From: Acidimicrobiaceae bacterium | GTDB taxonomy: Bacteria; Actinomycetota; Acidimicrobiia; Acidimicrobiales; Aldehydirespiratoraceae | DNA length: 64,000 bases | Assembly (NCBI GenBank): GCA_016845585.1 | Contig: JAERSO010000036.1 | Coordinates: forward strand, 1-64,000 | Direction: 5' to 3' | In this document: in pieces, positions 8,545 to 17,780 of the stretch | Layout of the letters: every line of letters starts with the position of its first letter | Numbering within the stretch: position 1 is the first letter of the stretch | Notes under the pieces: generated by a model | Seen by the model: only the letters and a program-made list of their open reading frames with translations | Databases searched by the model: none | Told to the model about the DNA's origin: nothing | Position numbers and translations under genes: made by a program

Positions 8545-9750
8545 ATGGCCGCTGACGACATCTGGATCCTCGGCATCAACATGACGAAGTTCGGCAAACA
8601 CTTCGATCGCGACGCGATCGATCTGGCCGCTGAAGCATCGATGGCCGCGCTGGCTGACGGTGGTGTCACGATGGCGGAGATGGGAATCCTCGCGTTCGGC
8701 AATCTGCGAGGACCGTCCACGGGTCAGCTTCTGCAGAAGCAGATCGGCCAGACCGGGATCCCGGTCTTCAACGTCTCCAATGCGTGTGCCACCGGTGCCA
8801 CCGCGTTGCGCACCGCGATCATGGCCATCAAGGCCGGCGAATGCGACATGGGTCTGGCGGTAGGTGTCGAGAAGCTCGCCGGCGCCGGCCTACTCTCGGG
8901 CAACTCCGAGCAGAAGGACAACAACGTCTGGGAGCCCAGCGGCCGGCAGGGCGCCGTCGCCCCGCTCGACGGGCGGATCGGGACAGTCACGATGCCGGGC
9001 GTGTTCGCCCAGGTCGGCATGGAGTACCTCTACAACCACGACTACACCGGCGCCGAGTTCGAGCTCTTCGCTCGTATCTCCCAGAAGAACCACGCGCACT
9101 CGACGCTCAACCCGTTGGCGGCCTACACGAAGGAGATGTCGCTCGAGCAGATCATGGGCGACGTGATGATCGCCTACCCCAATACCCGACCGATGTGTTC
9201 GGCCAACTGTGACGGCGCCGCTGCCGCGGTCGTCGTATCGGAGGAGAAGCTGCGCACGCTCAGTGTCGAACAGCAGGCCAGAGCCATCAAAGTCCGTGCC
9301 TCGGTGCTGACCAGCGACCCGTGGCAGGAGGCCTGCCAGGTGCTGCCCGATGTCAACACGCTCACGCGCTCTGCCGCTCAACAGGCATACGAGAGCGCCG
9401 GTGTCGGTCCTGAAGACCTCGACCTGGTCGAGCTCCACGACTGCTTTGCCACCGCTGAGCTCGTGCACTACGACAACCTGGGTCTCTGTGAGCCCGGTGG
9501 GGCCGTGGACCTGTTCGAGTCGGGCGCCACCAACCGCAACGGCGCCATGCCGGTCAATGTGTCGGGCGGCCTCGAATCGAAGGGCCATCCCATCTCGGCC
9601 ACTGGCATCGCCAACATCTGGGAGGTGTGCCACCACCTCCGCGGCGAGGCCGGCGATCGCCAGATCGAAGGTGCCCGTCTGGGCTTGGCCCACGTGATCG
9701 GTCTCGGCTCGGCCTGCGGCGTTCACATCCTGGAGTCGGCCTCGGCCTGA
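8545..9750 (+). CDS. Thiolase family protein (lipid-transfer/SCPx type)
   Basis: A 401-residue thiolase-fold enzyme. The nucleophilic Cys81 lies in SNACATG, the VELHDCF segment carries the His of the SCPx subgroup, and GGLESKGHPISATG is the conserved GHP motif. The C-terminal GSACGVHIL replaces the usual CxGGG loop, typical of the nondecarboxylating lipid-transfer subgroup that works with DUF35 proteins. It likely cleaves or condenses bulky acyl-CoA (steroid side-chain or branched). It is read with the DUF35 gene as one operon. Confidence 0.9.
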   Translation: MAADDIWILGINMTKFGKHFDRDAIDLAAEASMAALADGGVTMAEMGILAFGNLRGPSTGQLLQKQIGQTGIPVFNVSNACATGATALRTAIMAIKAGECDMGLAVGVEKLAGAGLLSGNSEQKDNNVWEPSGRQGAVAPLDGRIGTVTMPGVFAQVGMEYLYNHDYTGAEFELFARISQKNHAHSTLNPLAAYTKEMSLEQIMGDVMIAYPNTRPMCSANCDGAAAAVVVSEEKLRTLSVEQQARAIKVRASVLTSDPWQEACQVLPDVNTLTRSAAQQAYESAGVGPEDLDLVELHDCFATAELVHYDNLGLCEPGGAVDLFESGATNRNGAMPVNVSGGLESKGHPISATGIANIWEVCHHLRGEAGDRQIEGARLGLAHVIGLGSACGVHILESASA

Positions 9751-9759
9751 TCGGTCCGA

Positions 9760-10545
9760 CTACTCGCGGAGCTTCCAGTAGCCGCGTATCGAGGTGTGGC
9801 GGCGTTCCATTCCGCGCTCGGTGAAGAGGTGTTTGCGGATGGCTTGGACGGCGGCGGCCTCGCCGGCAGCCCACACGCGCGAATCGCTGTCGAGTTCGAC
9901 CTCGGTCACGACCTCGCGGAGTCGGGTGCCCGGCAGCCGGGCCGGGTCGGCGTCGTGCCAGGTCATTGTGAGTCGGGGATGGGTCGGGAGTTCGAGGTGG
10001 GCATCGACGCGCGCTTCGATGTGGGCCTCGATCGTGATCGCCGCGGGGATTGCTCGGATCAACTGTCGGATCGCGGGGATGGCCGTCTCGTCTCCGAGCA
10101 CGATGTAGCGGCCGGCGTCGTCATCGATGGCGTCGGGGCGACCTGGGCCCGATACCGCGGCCGGATCACCGGGAATCGCGCGTTCCGCCCATCCCGAGAC
10201 GGCGCCATCGGGGTGGCGAACGATGTCGATTGTGAGTTCATTCGATGTGACATCGAGCTCGACCGGGGTGAAGGTGCGGAGAGCCGGTCGGCGGCCATCA
10301 CTGAGCAGGAACTCGTTGCCCGCCCACTCGGGTACCTCGAACGAGCCGCCAGGCCACGGCACGACGAGTCGGATGCTCGCCGCCGGACCGGGCTGGGGCA
10401 TGCCGGCCAGCTCGGTGCCGCCGAGCACCACGCGCCGCATGCACGGAGTCAACGAACTGCTCCGCACGACCTCGACAGATCGAAACGGCGGGGGAGGGCT
10501 CCGCGTCGGCGGGGTACGAGTATCAGGCACACCACAGTCTGACAC
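9760..10545 (-). CDS. Siderophore-interacting protein (FAD-binding reductase)
   Basis: ViuB/SIP family flavoprotein of up to 261 residues that releases iron from ferric siderophores in the cytoplasm. The FAD-binding segment is RTFTP in place of the usual RTYTxR, and the NAD(P)H half ends with VWAAGEAAAVQAIRKHL and the family-typical RGYWKLRE terminus. GTG 10545 is the longest start; GTG 10530 is also possible. It converges on the thiolase gene. No siderophore synthesis or uptake genes are nearby. Confidence 0.85.
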   Translation of the reverse strand: MSDCGVPDTRTPPTRSPPPPFRSVEVVRSSSLTPCMRRVVLGGTELAGMPQPGPAASIRLVVPWPGGSFEVPEWAGNEFLLSDGRRPALRTFTPVELDVTSNELTIDIVRHPDGAVSGWAERAIPGDPAAVSGPGRPDAIDDDAGRYIVLGDETAIPAIRQLIRAIPAAITIEAHIEARVDAHLELPTHPRLTMTWHDADPARLPGTRLREVVTEVELDSDSRVWAAGEAAAVQAIRKHLFTERGMERRHTSIRGYWKLRE

Positions 10546-10569
10546 CTGACAGGGCGTCGTCCTGAGCGC

Positions 10570-10606
10570 GCAACGGCCCCTGGCAACGGGAGCCAGGGGC
10601 CGTTGC
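10570..10606. terminator. Perfect 15-bp hairpin
   Basis: GCAACGGCCCCTGGC (10570-10584) pairs perfectly with 10592-10606 across a 7-base loop. It lies just after the stop of the leftward small membrane protein and before the siderophore-interacting gene. There is no T-run, as is common for actinobacterial terminators. Confidence 0.7.
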
Positions 10607-10623
10607 TGAGCCGGTGAGGTCGG

Positions 10624-10929
10624 TCAGGCCCGAAGGCCCTTTTCGATCGCCCCCACGATCGCGTCCTTCACCGGGATCATGCCGTAGATGACGATGCCGT
10701 CGACCACCCAGCTGAGCCATTCCTCTCGCATGCCGTTCGTGAACTGGCCCACCAGATGGATGTCGAGCAGCCAGACCATCAAGATGGCGACGCCGACCTC
10801 GAGATGGCCGCCGATGATCGGGACGCGTCGTAGCGCACTGAGCCCGGTGGCTTCGAACACGGAGTCGAGAATGGCCATTACGCCCCCGAGCGCAATTGCC
10901 ATCACGATCAGAGCCGCGACGATGTACAT
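10624..10929 (-). CDS. Small membrane protein, unknown function
   Basis: A 101-residue protein with an N-terminal membrane segment (IVAALIVMAIALGGVMAIL), a second segment near 45-60 (VGVAILMVWLLDI) and a weaker one near 78-90. No domain is recognised. The start ATG 10929 is preceded by an AGGGGG Shine-Dalgarno-like run five to eight bases upstream. It is followed by a strong terminator, so it is probably a monocistronic gene. Confidence 0.65.
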   Translation of the reverse strand: MYIVAALIVMAIALGGVMAILDSVFEATGLSALRRVPIIGGHLEVGVAILMVWLLDIHLVGQFTNGMREEWLSWVVDGIVIYGMIPVKDAIVGAIEKGLRA

Positions 10930-11145
10930 GTTTGTTTCCCCCTGTGGGCCGCACTCGGCCCGTAGATAACTCGGACTGGATGTCCATTGTTGTGTAGGGA
11001 ATCTGACTCTTGAACGGTCCGGGCGTTACATTTCGGCGGAGGCACCTCGGAGGAATTCACAACATTCTGACAACCCAATTCCCACCACTACCCGGGGTCG
11101 TGCAGACCACGGAGCGTACGTTTTGAACTGCGGGGGAATGGGAAA
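10930..11145. other. Intergenic stretch, divergent control region
   Basis: 216 bases with lower GC than the surroundings, between the leftward small membrane protein and the rightward hypothetical gene. It must hold both promoters, but no clear -35/-10 pair, operator repeat or RNA structure could be picked out by eye. Confidence 0.4.
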
Positions 11146-11652
11146 GTGCCGAAGTGGAATGGCGCGGATGTCAAGGGTCGGTGGGAAGGCAACCGCGTAC
11201 CGGAAAAGGCGGCGGATGTCGCCCGGGCGAAGCGCGCCGCGCCGAATGAACAGACGCCTGATGAAACAGCGCGGCTCCTCGTTCAACCTGACACTCGTGG
11301 TCGCATCTCACTGACTCGGGTCACGGGCGATGTGCGCGAGATCTCCATCACCGAGGTGACCGAGGAAGGCGTGATCACCCTCACGCCGGGGGTCGTGCGA
11401 GACGAGTGGGACGACAACGCCCTCAAGGTCGACCTCGCGCTGTTGGAGCAGATCGAGCGGGCCTTCGCTGCCGATGACGGTGATCTCGCCCACGCGCTCG
11501 GCATGGCCCGCTCCAAGCTGGCCGATGACGCGGCTGACGTCGAGCACCATCTCGACGCCTCGATCGACGACGTCGACGGCAGTGAGTCCGACAGTGGCGA
11601 GGCCGCGTCCATCGCCGACGACGGCGACCTCCGGAACGGCACGTTCGAGTAG
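11146..11652 (+). CDS. Hypothetical protein, possible AbrB/MazE-like fold
   Basis: 168 residues from GTG 11146, which has a GGGGGAA purine run upstream. The segment GRISLTRVTGD...EGVITLTPGVV resembles the swapped-hairpin AbrB/MazE fold (GRI-L ... G-I-L-P), and an acidic, Ala-rich C-terminal half with a helix (LALLEQIERAF) follows. Similarity is weak, and the acidic tail is not typical of DNA-binding proteins. It might be an acidic regulator or a scaffold. Codon use fits coding sequence; function is unknown. Confidence 0.5.
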   Translation: MPKWNGADVKGRWEGNRVPEKAADVARAKRAAPNEQTPDETARLLVQPDTRGRISLTRVTGDVREISITEVTEEGVITLTPGVVRDEWDDNALKVDLALLEQIERAFAADDGDLAHALGMARSKLADDAADVEHHLDASIDDVDGSESDSGEAASIADDGDLRNGTFE

Positions 11653-11735
11653 CCAGCGGAATGACCCGCTGATCGAGCGGGTTCAGCCGGCATGGGCCGG
11701 CGATCCTCTGTCACTGCGAATCCACGCGAGCAGGC

Positions 11736-12488
11736 GTGACCGACAACGTCACGCTTCTTGCCGCGTTCGGTGCCGGACTGATCTCGTTTCTCTCCCCGTG
11801 TGTTCTCCCGATCGTGCCGGGGTACCTGTCGCTGGTGACCTGACTCGAGGTTGGTGATCTCGAATCCGACGAGCGGGTGCACATGGGCCGAATCGCAGGG
11901 CTCACCGGCCTGTTCATCGCCGGCTTCTCCGCGGTGTTCGTCCTACTCGGGTTCGGGGCGACCGCGATCGGCGACACGCTTCTCCGGAATCAGGGGTTCC
12001 TGACCCGGGCATCGGGAATCCCCGTGTTGTCGATGGCACTCTTCGTGCTCGGCAGTCTGTACCTCCAGGCGCCCTGGCTGTATCGCGAGGCCCGGTTCCA
12101 GCCCGAGTACGCCCGGTTCGGGCCCTTTGCCGCGCCGGTGGCCGGAGTCGCGTTCGGCTTCGGCTGGACGCCCTGCATCGGCCCGGTCCTCACCTCTGTG
12201 CTGGCTGTCGCCGCAGCCGACGGTCGCGCCGGTCGCGGCGCGCTGCTCCTCGCGCTCTACTCGGCCGGCCTCGGGATTCCGTTCCTCATCACCGGGCTTG
12301 CGTTTGGACGGGCCAGTCGAGCGATCGGACTCATGGAGCGCCATCTGCGCGGCGTCACCCTCGTGTCTGCACTGTCACTCGCCTTCTTCGGCGCTCTGCT
12401 CGCCGTGGATCGGTTGAGCTGGCTGACCATCCAGATCCAACGTCTCGCCCGAAGCGTGGGCCTCGACGTCCTCGTCGAGCTCGGCTGA
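11736..12488 (+). pseudogene. ccdA: Cytochrome c biogenesis/thiol transporter CcdA, interrupted by TGA
   Basis: CcdA moves reducing power across the membrane to thioredoxin-like proteins. From GTG 11736 the first 35 codons give the classic start with SPCVLP (Cys22). Codon 36 (11841-11843) is TGA where homologues have Gly in VTGLE; the same frame then continues without damage for 214 codons through GWTPC (second redox Cys, position 147) and about six membrane segments. A one-base change GGA to TGA explains it. Restart at GTG 11877 or ATG 11883 would lose the first redox Cys. Followed at once by a TlpA-like partner. Confidence 0.8.
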
Positions 12489-12504
12489 ATCGATCGGAGT
12501 CCCA

Positions 12505-13107
12505 ATGAAGAAGAGCTCACGCACGGAAGCCCGACGACTCGCGGCTGAGCGAGCTGCGCGAAAGGCCAAGCTTCAGTGGGCGGTGGTGATCAGCGTGCCG
12601 GTCCTGATCATCGGTGGCCTGATCCTGTTCTCGGTGCTCGAAGCCATTCCCCAGTACGGCGATGTCAGCTCGCGCGGCTGGGACCTTCCCGCGCTCGACA
12701 ATGACCCGAATGGCGATGGTCGGATCGCGCTCGCCGAGTTCGCCGGGCAGCCCGTGGTTCTCAACTTCTATGCGGACTGGTGCATAGCGTGCGGGCGCGA
12801 GCTCCCGGCGTTCGCCGCGGTCGAGGACGCGTTCGGTGACCGGGTCCATTTCGTGCACGTGAACTCCCCGGAGACCGGCAGCTGGCAACGCCTGGTCGAC
12901 GAGTTCGGCACTGATGACTGGCCGATCGCCCGCGACATCAACGGCACGGTCGCGAATGGCAGCGGTCTCTGGCAGAGCCTCGGCGGACGAGGCATGCCGA
13001 TCACCGCGTTCTACGACTCCTCGGGGGCTCTTGTCACCGTCAACAACGGCGCGATGAACGAGAGCCGGCTGCGAGCCCTACTGGCGAGCGAGTTCGGGGT
13101 CGGCTGA
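12505..13107 (+). CDS. TlpA/ResA-like membrane-anchored thioredoxin
   Basis: A 200-residue protein: basic N-terminus, one membrane anchor at about 25-46, then an extracytoplasmic thioredoxin fold with the redox pair Cys93-Cys96 in YADWCIACGREL, and GMPITAFYD with the cis-Pro. It would take electrons from the neighbouring CcdA and reduce apocytochrome c or other exported disulfides. It lies 16 bases downstream of ccdA, so the two form an operon. Its last 30 bases overlap the convergent MFS gene. Confidence 0.88.
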   Translation: MKKSSRTEARRLAAERAARKAKLQWAVVISVPVLIIGGLILFSVLEAIPQYGDVSSRGWDLPALDNDPNGDGRIALAEFAGQPVVLNFYADWCIACGRELPAFAAVEDAFGDRVHFVHVNSPETGSWQRLVDEFGTDDWPIARDINGTVANGSGLWQSLGGRGMPITAFYDSSGALVTVNNGAMNESRLRALLASEFGVG

Positions 13108-14301
13108 CGCAACTGGATCGGCGCGAAGCGCGCTGGCGGCGGCGATGATCGTGAGCACGCCGTAGACCACTCCGCCGACCGACAGTGCGGTGACTGTGTC
13201 TTCGATCTCCCGGTTCACGAGTGCCGCGAGTGCCGCTCCGCCGCCTTGGGTGACGCAACCGATCACAGCTGCAGCGGTGCCCGCCATGTGCTCGAGTGGG
13301 TTGAGCGCCAGCGACATCGCGGTGGGCGAGATGATCGTCATCCAGGTGATCCCCAGCAGCGTGGCCGAGCCCCAGACCCACAGCGATGGAACGCCGTCGG
13401 CGACAAGCGCCAGAAGGACACCGACTGCCGATGTCGCGGTCATCAACCACGCGGATCCGAACACGACCCTCCGGGCACCGATTCGCGGTGTCAGCCGGCT
13501 CGACACCACAAGGCCAACGCCCATCACGATTGCCCCGACGGCGAAGATGACCGCGAAGAGGTCGCCCTTGCCGTAGATCTCATCGACGATCGGTTGGCCC
13601 GAGCCCAGGTAGACGTAGAACGCACCGCTGGAAAAGGTCATGGCGAGCATGTACCCGCGGGCGGCCTTCGACGAGAACACGGCATGGAATCCGGCGGCGG
13701 TGTCGCGGGGATTCAATGGTCGACGGTTGGCCGGGTCGAGGGTCTCGCCGATCACCCGGCTCCAGACGATCGTGAGGAGGGCAAGAACGCTGGCCGACGC
13801 GAAGATCGCCTGCCAGTGACCGGTGAGGAGCAGGGCCTCACCGATCGCCGGGGCCACCATCGGGCCGATGAGAAACACGGCGACCACGATCTGGAGGACG
13901 CGCGCCATCTGGTCGCCCTCATAGAGGTCTCGGGCGATCGCGGTGTAGAGGACCATTGTCGATGCGGCACCGAGACCCCAGATCAGCCGTGCCGCGAGCA
14001 TCCAGCCGAAGCTCGGGGCCACCGCGGCCACGAGCGCGCCGCTGCCGTACACGGACACTCCCACCAGCAGGGTCGGGAGGCGGCCGAAGCGGTCCGAGAC
14101 CGGCCCCCAGACGAGCTGCCCGACTGCGATGCCCACCAGGTAGAGCGTGACGATCTTCGAGACGTCGCTCGACCCCGACGCGAGATCGAAATCGGCACGG
14201 ATCTCGTCGAATGCTGGAAGGATGGTGTCGATCCCGAAGGCGAGCAGGAAGCTGACGAACGCCAGGTAGGCGATGATGTGGCGTTCACTGTGGGCCTTCA
14301 C
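13078..14301 (-). CDS. MFS drug exporter, Bcr/CflA family
   Basis: A 407-residue, 12-TM transporter of the DHA1 Bcr/CflA subgroup. TM1 has FGIDTILPAFDEI with the membrane Asp, the loop after TM2 has GPVSDRFGRLP, and motif C glycines (GPMVAPAIGEAL) lie in TM5. Relatives export drugs, dipeptides or cysteine. It overlaps the thioredoxin gene tail-to-tail by 30 bases. No adjacent regulator. Confidence 0.88.
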   Translation of the reverse strand: MKAHSERHIIAYLAFVSFLLAFGIDTILPAFDEIRADFDLASGSSDVSKIVTLYLVGIAVGQLVWGPVSDRFGRLPTLLVGVSVYGSGALVAAVAPSFGWMLAARLIWGLGAASTMVLYTAIARDLYEGDQMARVLQIVVAVFLIGPMVAPAIGEALLLTGHWQAIFASASVLALLTIVWSRVIGETLDPANRRPLNPRDTAAGFHAVFSSKAARGYMLAMTFSSGAFYVYLGSGQPIVDEIYGKGDLFAVIFAVGAIVMGVGLVVSSRLTPRIGARRVVFGSAWLMTATSAVGVLLALVADGVPSLWVWGSATLLGITWMTIISPTAMSLALNPLEHMAGTAAAVIGCVTQGGGAALAALVNREIEDTVTALSVGGVVYGVLTIIAAASALRADPVASADPELARQ

Positions 14302-14339
14302 CGGGACAGCCTAAGGGGCCGGCACGGGAGACGGCCCGG

Positions 14340-15131
14340 TCAGCCGTAGCTGGCTCCGAGCCCGGCCCGGGCGTCGCTCTGGATGCCGTAGGGCGGTATG
14401 GGGTAGCGCAGGCCGTTTCGGCTCAGTGCCTCGAGGCCGTCGAGCGCCTGCATCAGATGGCCGGGCCGCAACGCCATCAACATCTCGTCGTCGGGCACGC
14501 CGCCATAGCGGCGCTCGGCGAAGCACGGAATCGACAGGCTGGGTTCGCCGGTGGCGAGCGCTCGGCCCCAGGAGTCGGCGCACGAGGACTCCCCGACACA
14601 ACCCCACTCGAGCTTCTTGTAGCCGGCCCACTGGAGCCCGTTGATCAGCAGGATCATCTGACCCGGGGTGGCGTAGATCAAGCAGATGTCGGGCGGGTCG
14701 AGCCGGCCGGTCGCCAGGGGCGACACCGCCATCGCCTGGTAGGTGCCGATCGGCACGATGTCCATCGCGGCCTGGTGGGTGGCGGCGTCTTCCTCGGTCT
14801 CGAACCAGACCCCGGTCATGTGGCGACCCGAGAACCACTCCTCGTCCTGGGCGCCGAGGCCGAGCACCGCCTGACACTGGGAGCCGACGAGATCGTCCCC
14901 GGTGATGCCAACCGTCCAGTTGAGCCGGGAGGCCATCGAGACGATCTGGTCGGCGGTGTGGATGTCCTTCGGCCGCCGGATCTTCGCCACGGCTTCCATC
15001 GCTTCGACCGTCTCGAACATCTTCATGCCGATCGGCGTGGTGCGGATCCGCAGCAGCTTGTCGAGGCGAGCGAGCGCGGCCGACCAGTCGATCGAACCAT
15101 CGGACGGGCGGATGGACACCGACTGGCTCAT
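14340..15131 (-). CDS. DUF169 family protein
   Basis: 263 residues matching the DUF169 pattern: an N-terminal helical part with TTPIGMKMF, a GSQCQAVLGLG segment, ICLIYATPGQMILLINGL and a Cys pair in WGCVGESSCAD. The function of the family is unknown; members often sit near metabolic or methanogenic genes and the Cys residues may bind metal. It overlaps the upstream MalY-type gene by four bases, so the two are translationally coupled. Confidence 0.8.
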   Translation of the reverse strand: MSQSVSIRPSDGSIDWSAALARLDKLLRIRTTPIGMKMFETVEAMEAVAKIRRPKDIHTADQIVSMASRLNWTVGITGDDLVGSQCQAVLGLGAQDEEWFSGRHMTGVWFETEEDAATHQAAMDIVPIGTYQAMAVSPLATGRLDPPDICLIYATPGQMILLINGLQWAGYKKLEWGCVGESSCADSWGRALATGEPSLSIPCFAERRYGGVPDDEMLMALRPGHLMQALDGLEALSRNGLRYPIPPYGIQSDARAGLGASYG

Positions 15132-16270
15132 GGGGTGACTCCGGTCTTGATGGCACTGATGATCCGGTCGATCACCATGTCGAGGATCTCCGGGGTGGTG
15201 GCGAAGTTCAAGCGGGCGAAGCCTTCGCAGTTCGACCCGAACTCCATGCCGCAGTTCAACGCGACGCCGGCCTTGTCGAGCAGCACCGCTGCGGGATCAT
15301 CACCGAGCGAGGTGGCCCCGAAGTCGATCCATGCCAGGTAGACGGCTTCCGGCGGATCGAATCCGACCTCGGGCACCTCGGTTGCGAGACGTGCCGCGAG
15401 GTGGTCCCGGTTCTCCGTGAGCTGGGCGACCGTCTTGTCGAGCCATGGTTCACACCGGGTCCACGCCGCGAGTGTGCCTTCCCCGCTCAGCGCGCTCGGG
15501 CGGCCATGCACGTGTGAGGACTGAGCGTCCCAGGTGTCGAGCACCCGTTGGTCCCCGACATGGGCGATGGCACAACTGAGTGCGGCCAGGTTGAACGCTT
15601 TCGAGGCGCTCCCGATGGTGACGGTGCGATCAGCGATGCTGGGGTCGCCCTGGGCGGTCGGTAGGTGTCGATTGGGCAGGTGGGCGAGATCGGCCCAGAT
15701 CTCGTCGCTGGCGATGATCAGATCGTGTTCCTTGGCAACGCGACCGAGCGCCTGGAGCTCTTCTCGGGTGTAGATCCGACCCGTCGGGTTGTGGGGTTGG
15801 CTGAAGAACACCATCTTCGTGGTCTCGTCGATCGTGTCGGCGAGTGCGTCGGCGTCGAGGGTGTAGCCCGGGCCGAGTGGCACCTCCACGACGCGGCGGC
15901 CACCGGAGCGAATCGCGTTGATGAAGACGTGGTAGACGGGGGTGAAGACGACGACACCGTCACCCGGCTCGGTCATCACATCCATGACCGACTCCATGGC
16001 GTGGAGGGCACCGGTGAAGGTCTTCATCCGTTCGGTGTCGAGCCGGAGGCCGTGGCGCCGCTCAACCCAGGCGGACCATGTCGGGTGGAGCTGATCGAGG
16101 GCTGCGAAGTTGTACCCCAGGTCGCCGCGCTCGGCGACACGACAGATGGCCTCGCCAACCTGTGGATCCGGAGGGAAGTCCATGTCCGCCACCCACGAGG
16201 CCAACACATCGGGTCCGTACTTGGACCACTTGGCGCCATCGAGGGATCGGAGACGATCGAGATCAGACAT
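15128..16270 (-). CDS. MalY/PatB-type aminotransferase, probable cystathionine beta-lyase
   Basis: PLP enzyme of fold type I, about 380 residues. The PLP Lys is in IGSASKAFNL, the NPTGR motif contacts the substrate carboxylate, SDEIWADL holds the PLP-pyridine Asp, and ARLNFATTPEI carries the C-terminal Arg. MalY/PatB members cleave cystathionine or related C-S bonds. ATG 16270 was chosen over TTG 16276 because a GAGGA ribosome site lies seven bases before it. It is part of a leftward operon crotonase, this gene, DUF169. Confidence 0.85.
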   Translation of the reverse strand: MSDLDRLRSLDGAKWSKYGPDVLASWVADMDFPPDPQVGEAICRVAERGDLGYNFAALDQLHPTWSAWVERRHGLRLDTERMKTFTGALHAMESVMDVMTEPGDGVVVFTPVYHVFINAIRSGGRRVVEVPLGPGYTLDADALADTIDETTKMVFFSQPHNPTGRIYTREELQALGRVAKEHDLIIASDEIWADLAHLPNRHLPTAQGDPSIADRTVTIGSASKAFNLAALSCAIAHVGDQRVLDTWDAQSSHVHGRPSALSGEGTLAAWTRCEPWLDKTVAQLTENRDHLAARLATEVPEVGFDPPEAVYLAWIDFGATSLGDDPAAVLLDKAGVALNCGMEFGSNCEGFARLNFATTPEILDMVIDRIISAIKTGVTP

Positions 16271-16279
16271 CGGCAATCC

Positions 16280-17062
16280 TCACCCGAACTCGGGGGCGCG
16301 CTTTTCGGCGAAGGCAGCAATGCCCTCCTGGCCGTCGGGGCTGCCCATCGCGGCGGTGATCATCTTCGCCTCGTACTCACCTGCTGTTTCCAGACTGTGG
16401 TCGGCGCCGTAGTAGACGACTCGCTTCGCTTCACCGAGGGCCTGTGTGGCGCCGGTGGCGAGGGTTCGGGCGAGATCGAGTGTGGCCGAGTCGACGTCGT
16501 CGTCGGGTACGACACGGTTCACCAACCCCCACTGTTCGGCTTCCTCGGCAGAGAGCACTCGATTGGTGAGGGTGAGATCGAGCATGCGCCGAAGTCCGAT
16601 GTGGCGGGAGAGGAAGTAGGACGACGTGCCGTCCGGGGTCACGCCGGCTCGGGTGTAGGCCATGGTGTACTTCGCCGATTCTCCCGAGATGACGAGATCG
16701 AAGGCACTCATCAGGGAGAGCCCCGCGCCACCGGCAGCGCCTCGAACCCCGGCGATGAAGGGCTTCGGGACGTTGTTCATCAGATTGATGGCGGCATGGA
16801 AGTCGATGAGCATGTCGTGGGCGACCTTCGGGAGGTTCGCGCCCTGCTCGTGGAAGAACTTCAGGTCACCACCAGCGCAGAACACCTTGCCCTCGGCGGT
16901 GACGGCGACCGCCTTGACGTCGTTGTCGTACTTGACCTCGAGAACCGCTTGGCGTAGCTCGCGTGCCTGGGTCGGATTGACCGCGTTCGCCCCCTCGGGC
17001 CGGTTGAGATGGATGTGCCCAACCCGGTCACTGACGTCGTAGGTGATCGTTTCGAATGCCAT
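16280..17062 (-). CDS. Enoyl-CoA hydratase/isomerase (crotonase family)
   Basis: 260-residue crotonase. The oxyanion-hole segments are CAGGDLKFF (first) and GAAGGAGLSLM (second). The usual catalytic Glu positions lie around AYTRAGVTPDG, where the first Glu of hydratases is not obvious, so isomerase or another crotonase activity is also possible. First gene of the leftward operon. A REP hairpin (17109-17153) lies between it and the anti-sigma gene further right. Confidence 0.85.
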   Translation of the reverse strand: MAFETITYDVSDRVGHIHLNRPEGANAVNPTQARELRQAVLEVKYDNDVKAVAVTAEGKVFCAGGDLKFFHEQGANLPKVAHDMLIDFHAAINLMNNVPKPFIAGVRGAAGGAGLSLMSAFDLVISGESAKYTMAYTRAGVTPDGTSSYFLSRHIGLRRMLDLTLTNRVLSAEEAEQWGLVNRVVPDDDVDSATLDLARTLATGATQALGEAKRVVYYGADHSLETAGEYEAKMITAAMGSPDGQEGIAAFAEKRAPEFG

Positions 17063-17108
17063 CCCGCCGACGCTAGCCGTCGCGCGGTTCCAGAGCCGAA
17101 GCGCCGAG

Positions 17109-17153
17109 TTCGGACGCTGGGGTCAGACCCCTGTCCCGCTTGGGGACAGGTCA
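17109..17153 (+). repeat. REP-like double hairpin, copy A
   Basis: Contains GGGGTCAGACCCC followed by a CCTGTCCC/GGGACAGG-type stem (with small loop changes), preceded by TTCGGACGC. Its GGTCA end supplies the TGA stop codon of the anti-sigma gene read leftward. Same family as copies at 24103, 25077, 26703 and 28170. Confidence 0.85.
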
Positions 17154-17780
17154 GCCGTCGAGGGGCTCGGTCAGATCAGCCTTCATCACGACCCGGCCCG
17201 AAGACGATGTGTGGCCGTCCTCGTCTTCGAGCGTGATCGAGAAGATCGGGTAGTCGTCGCTGAGGACGCCGGCCCAGAGCTCGATCTCCCCGGACTCGCC
17301 TCGCATGTGGAAGGTGCCGGCCGAGACGCCCGCATCCGGTGTGCGCATCCATGCCTCGTAGAACTGGCCTTCGGGGGCGGGCGGCAGCGCATCGACGGCG
17401 AGGATGATCCGCAGGCCGTTGCGCAGCGCGGCGAGTTCGACGGTGCCGGTGGCATCACCGGCCAGCTCGGTGGAGGAGAGCGCGAACTCGGTGACGGTCG
17501 GTCCGGTGGAGTCGTCGGTGTCGAGTTGGGTGACGAGTGCGCCGATTCCCGCCGCCATGATCAACGCAGCGGCAACGACCAGCCAGCGTGGTCGGCGTCG
17601 GTTGGCTGCCGGCACCTCCTCGGGAATCTCCGGTGCGAGCGCCGCGACCACGGCATCCTCCAGGTCCGCCGGCAGTTCCTCCCACGCCACTTCGTTCCCC
17701 AGCAACTCGGCGAGCGCGGACATCTCCTCAGGTGTCAGCTGGTCCATGGAGTCCGGGTCCATCGGGGTTTCGTCGGTCAT
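17151..17780 (-). CDS. Anti-sigma factor, RskA-like
   Basis: 209 residues: a short acidic cytoplasmic N-terminal part that would hold the sigma factor, one membrane segment at about 68-86 (WLVVAAALIMAAGIGALV), and an extracytoplasmic anti-sigma-K (RskA) beta domain with RNGLRIILAVDALPPAPEGQFYEAW-type sequence. There is no zinc-binding HxxxCxxC in the N-terminus. It overlaps the ECF sigma gene by ATGA and so is translationally coupled. Signals are probably relayed by regulated proteolysis, as in other RskA proteins. Its stop codon lies inside REP copy A. Confidence 0.85.
   Translation of the reverse strand: MTDETPMDPDSMDQLTPEEMSALAELLGNEVAWEELPADLEDAVVAALAPEIPEEVPAANRRRPRWLVVAAALIMAAGIGALVTQLDTDDSTGPTVTEFALSSTELAGDATGTVELAALRNGLRIILAVDALPPAPEGQFYEAWMRTPDAGVSAGTFHMRGESGEIELWAGVLSDDYPIFSITLEDEDGHTSSSGRVVMKADLTEPLDG

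Noticed and set aside
10930-11145. tRNA, small RNA or riboswitch in the largest gap
   Set aside because: No cloverleaf, known riboswitch core or strong hairpin could be found by eye.
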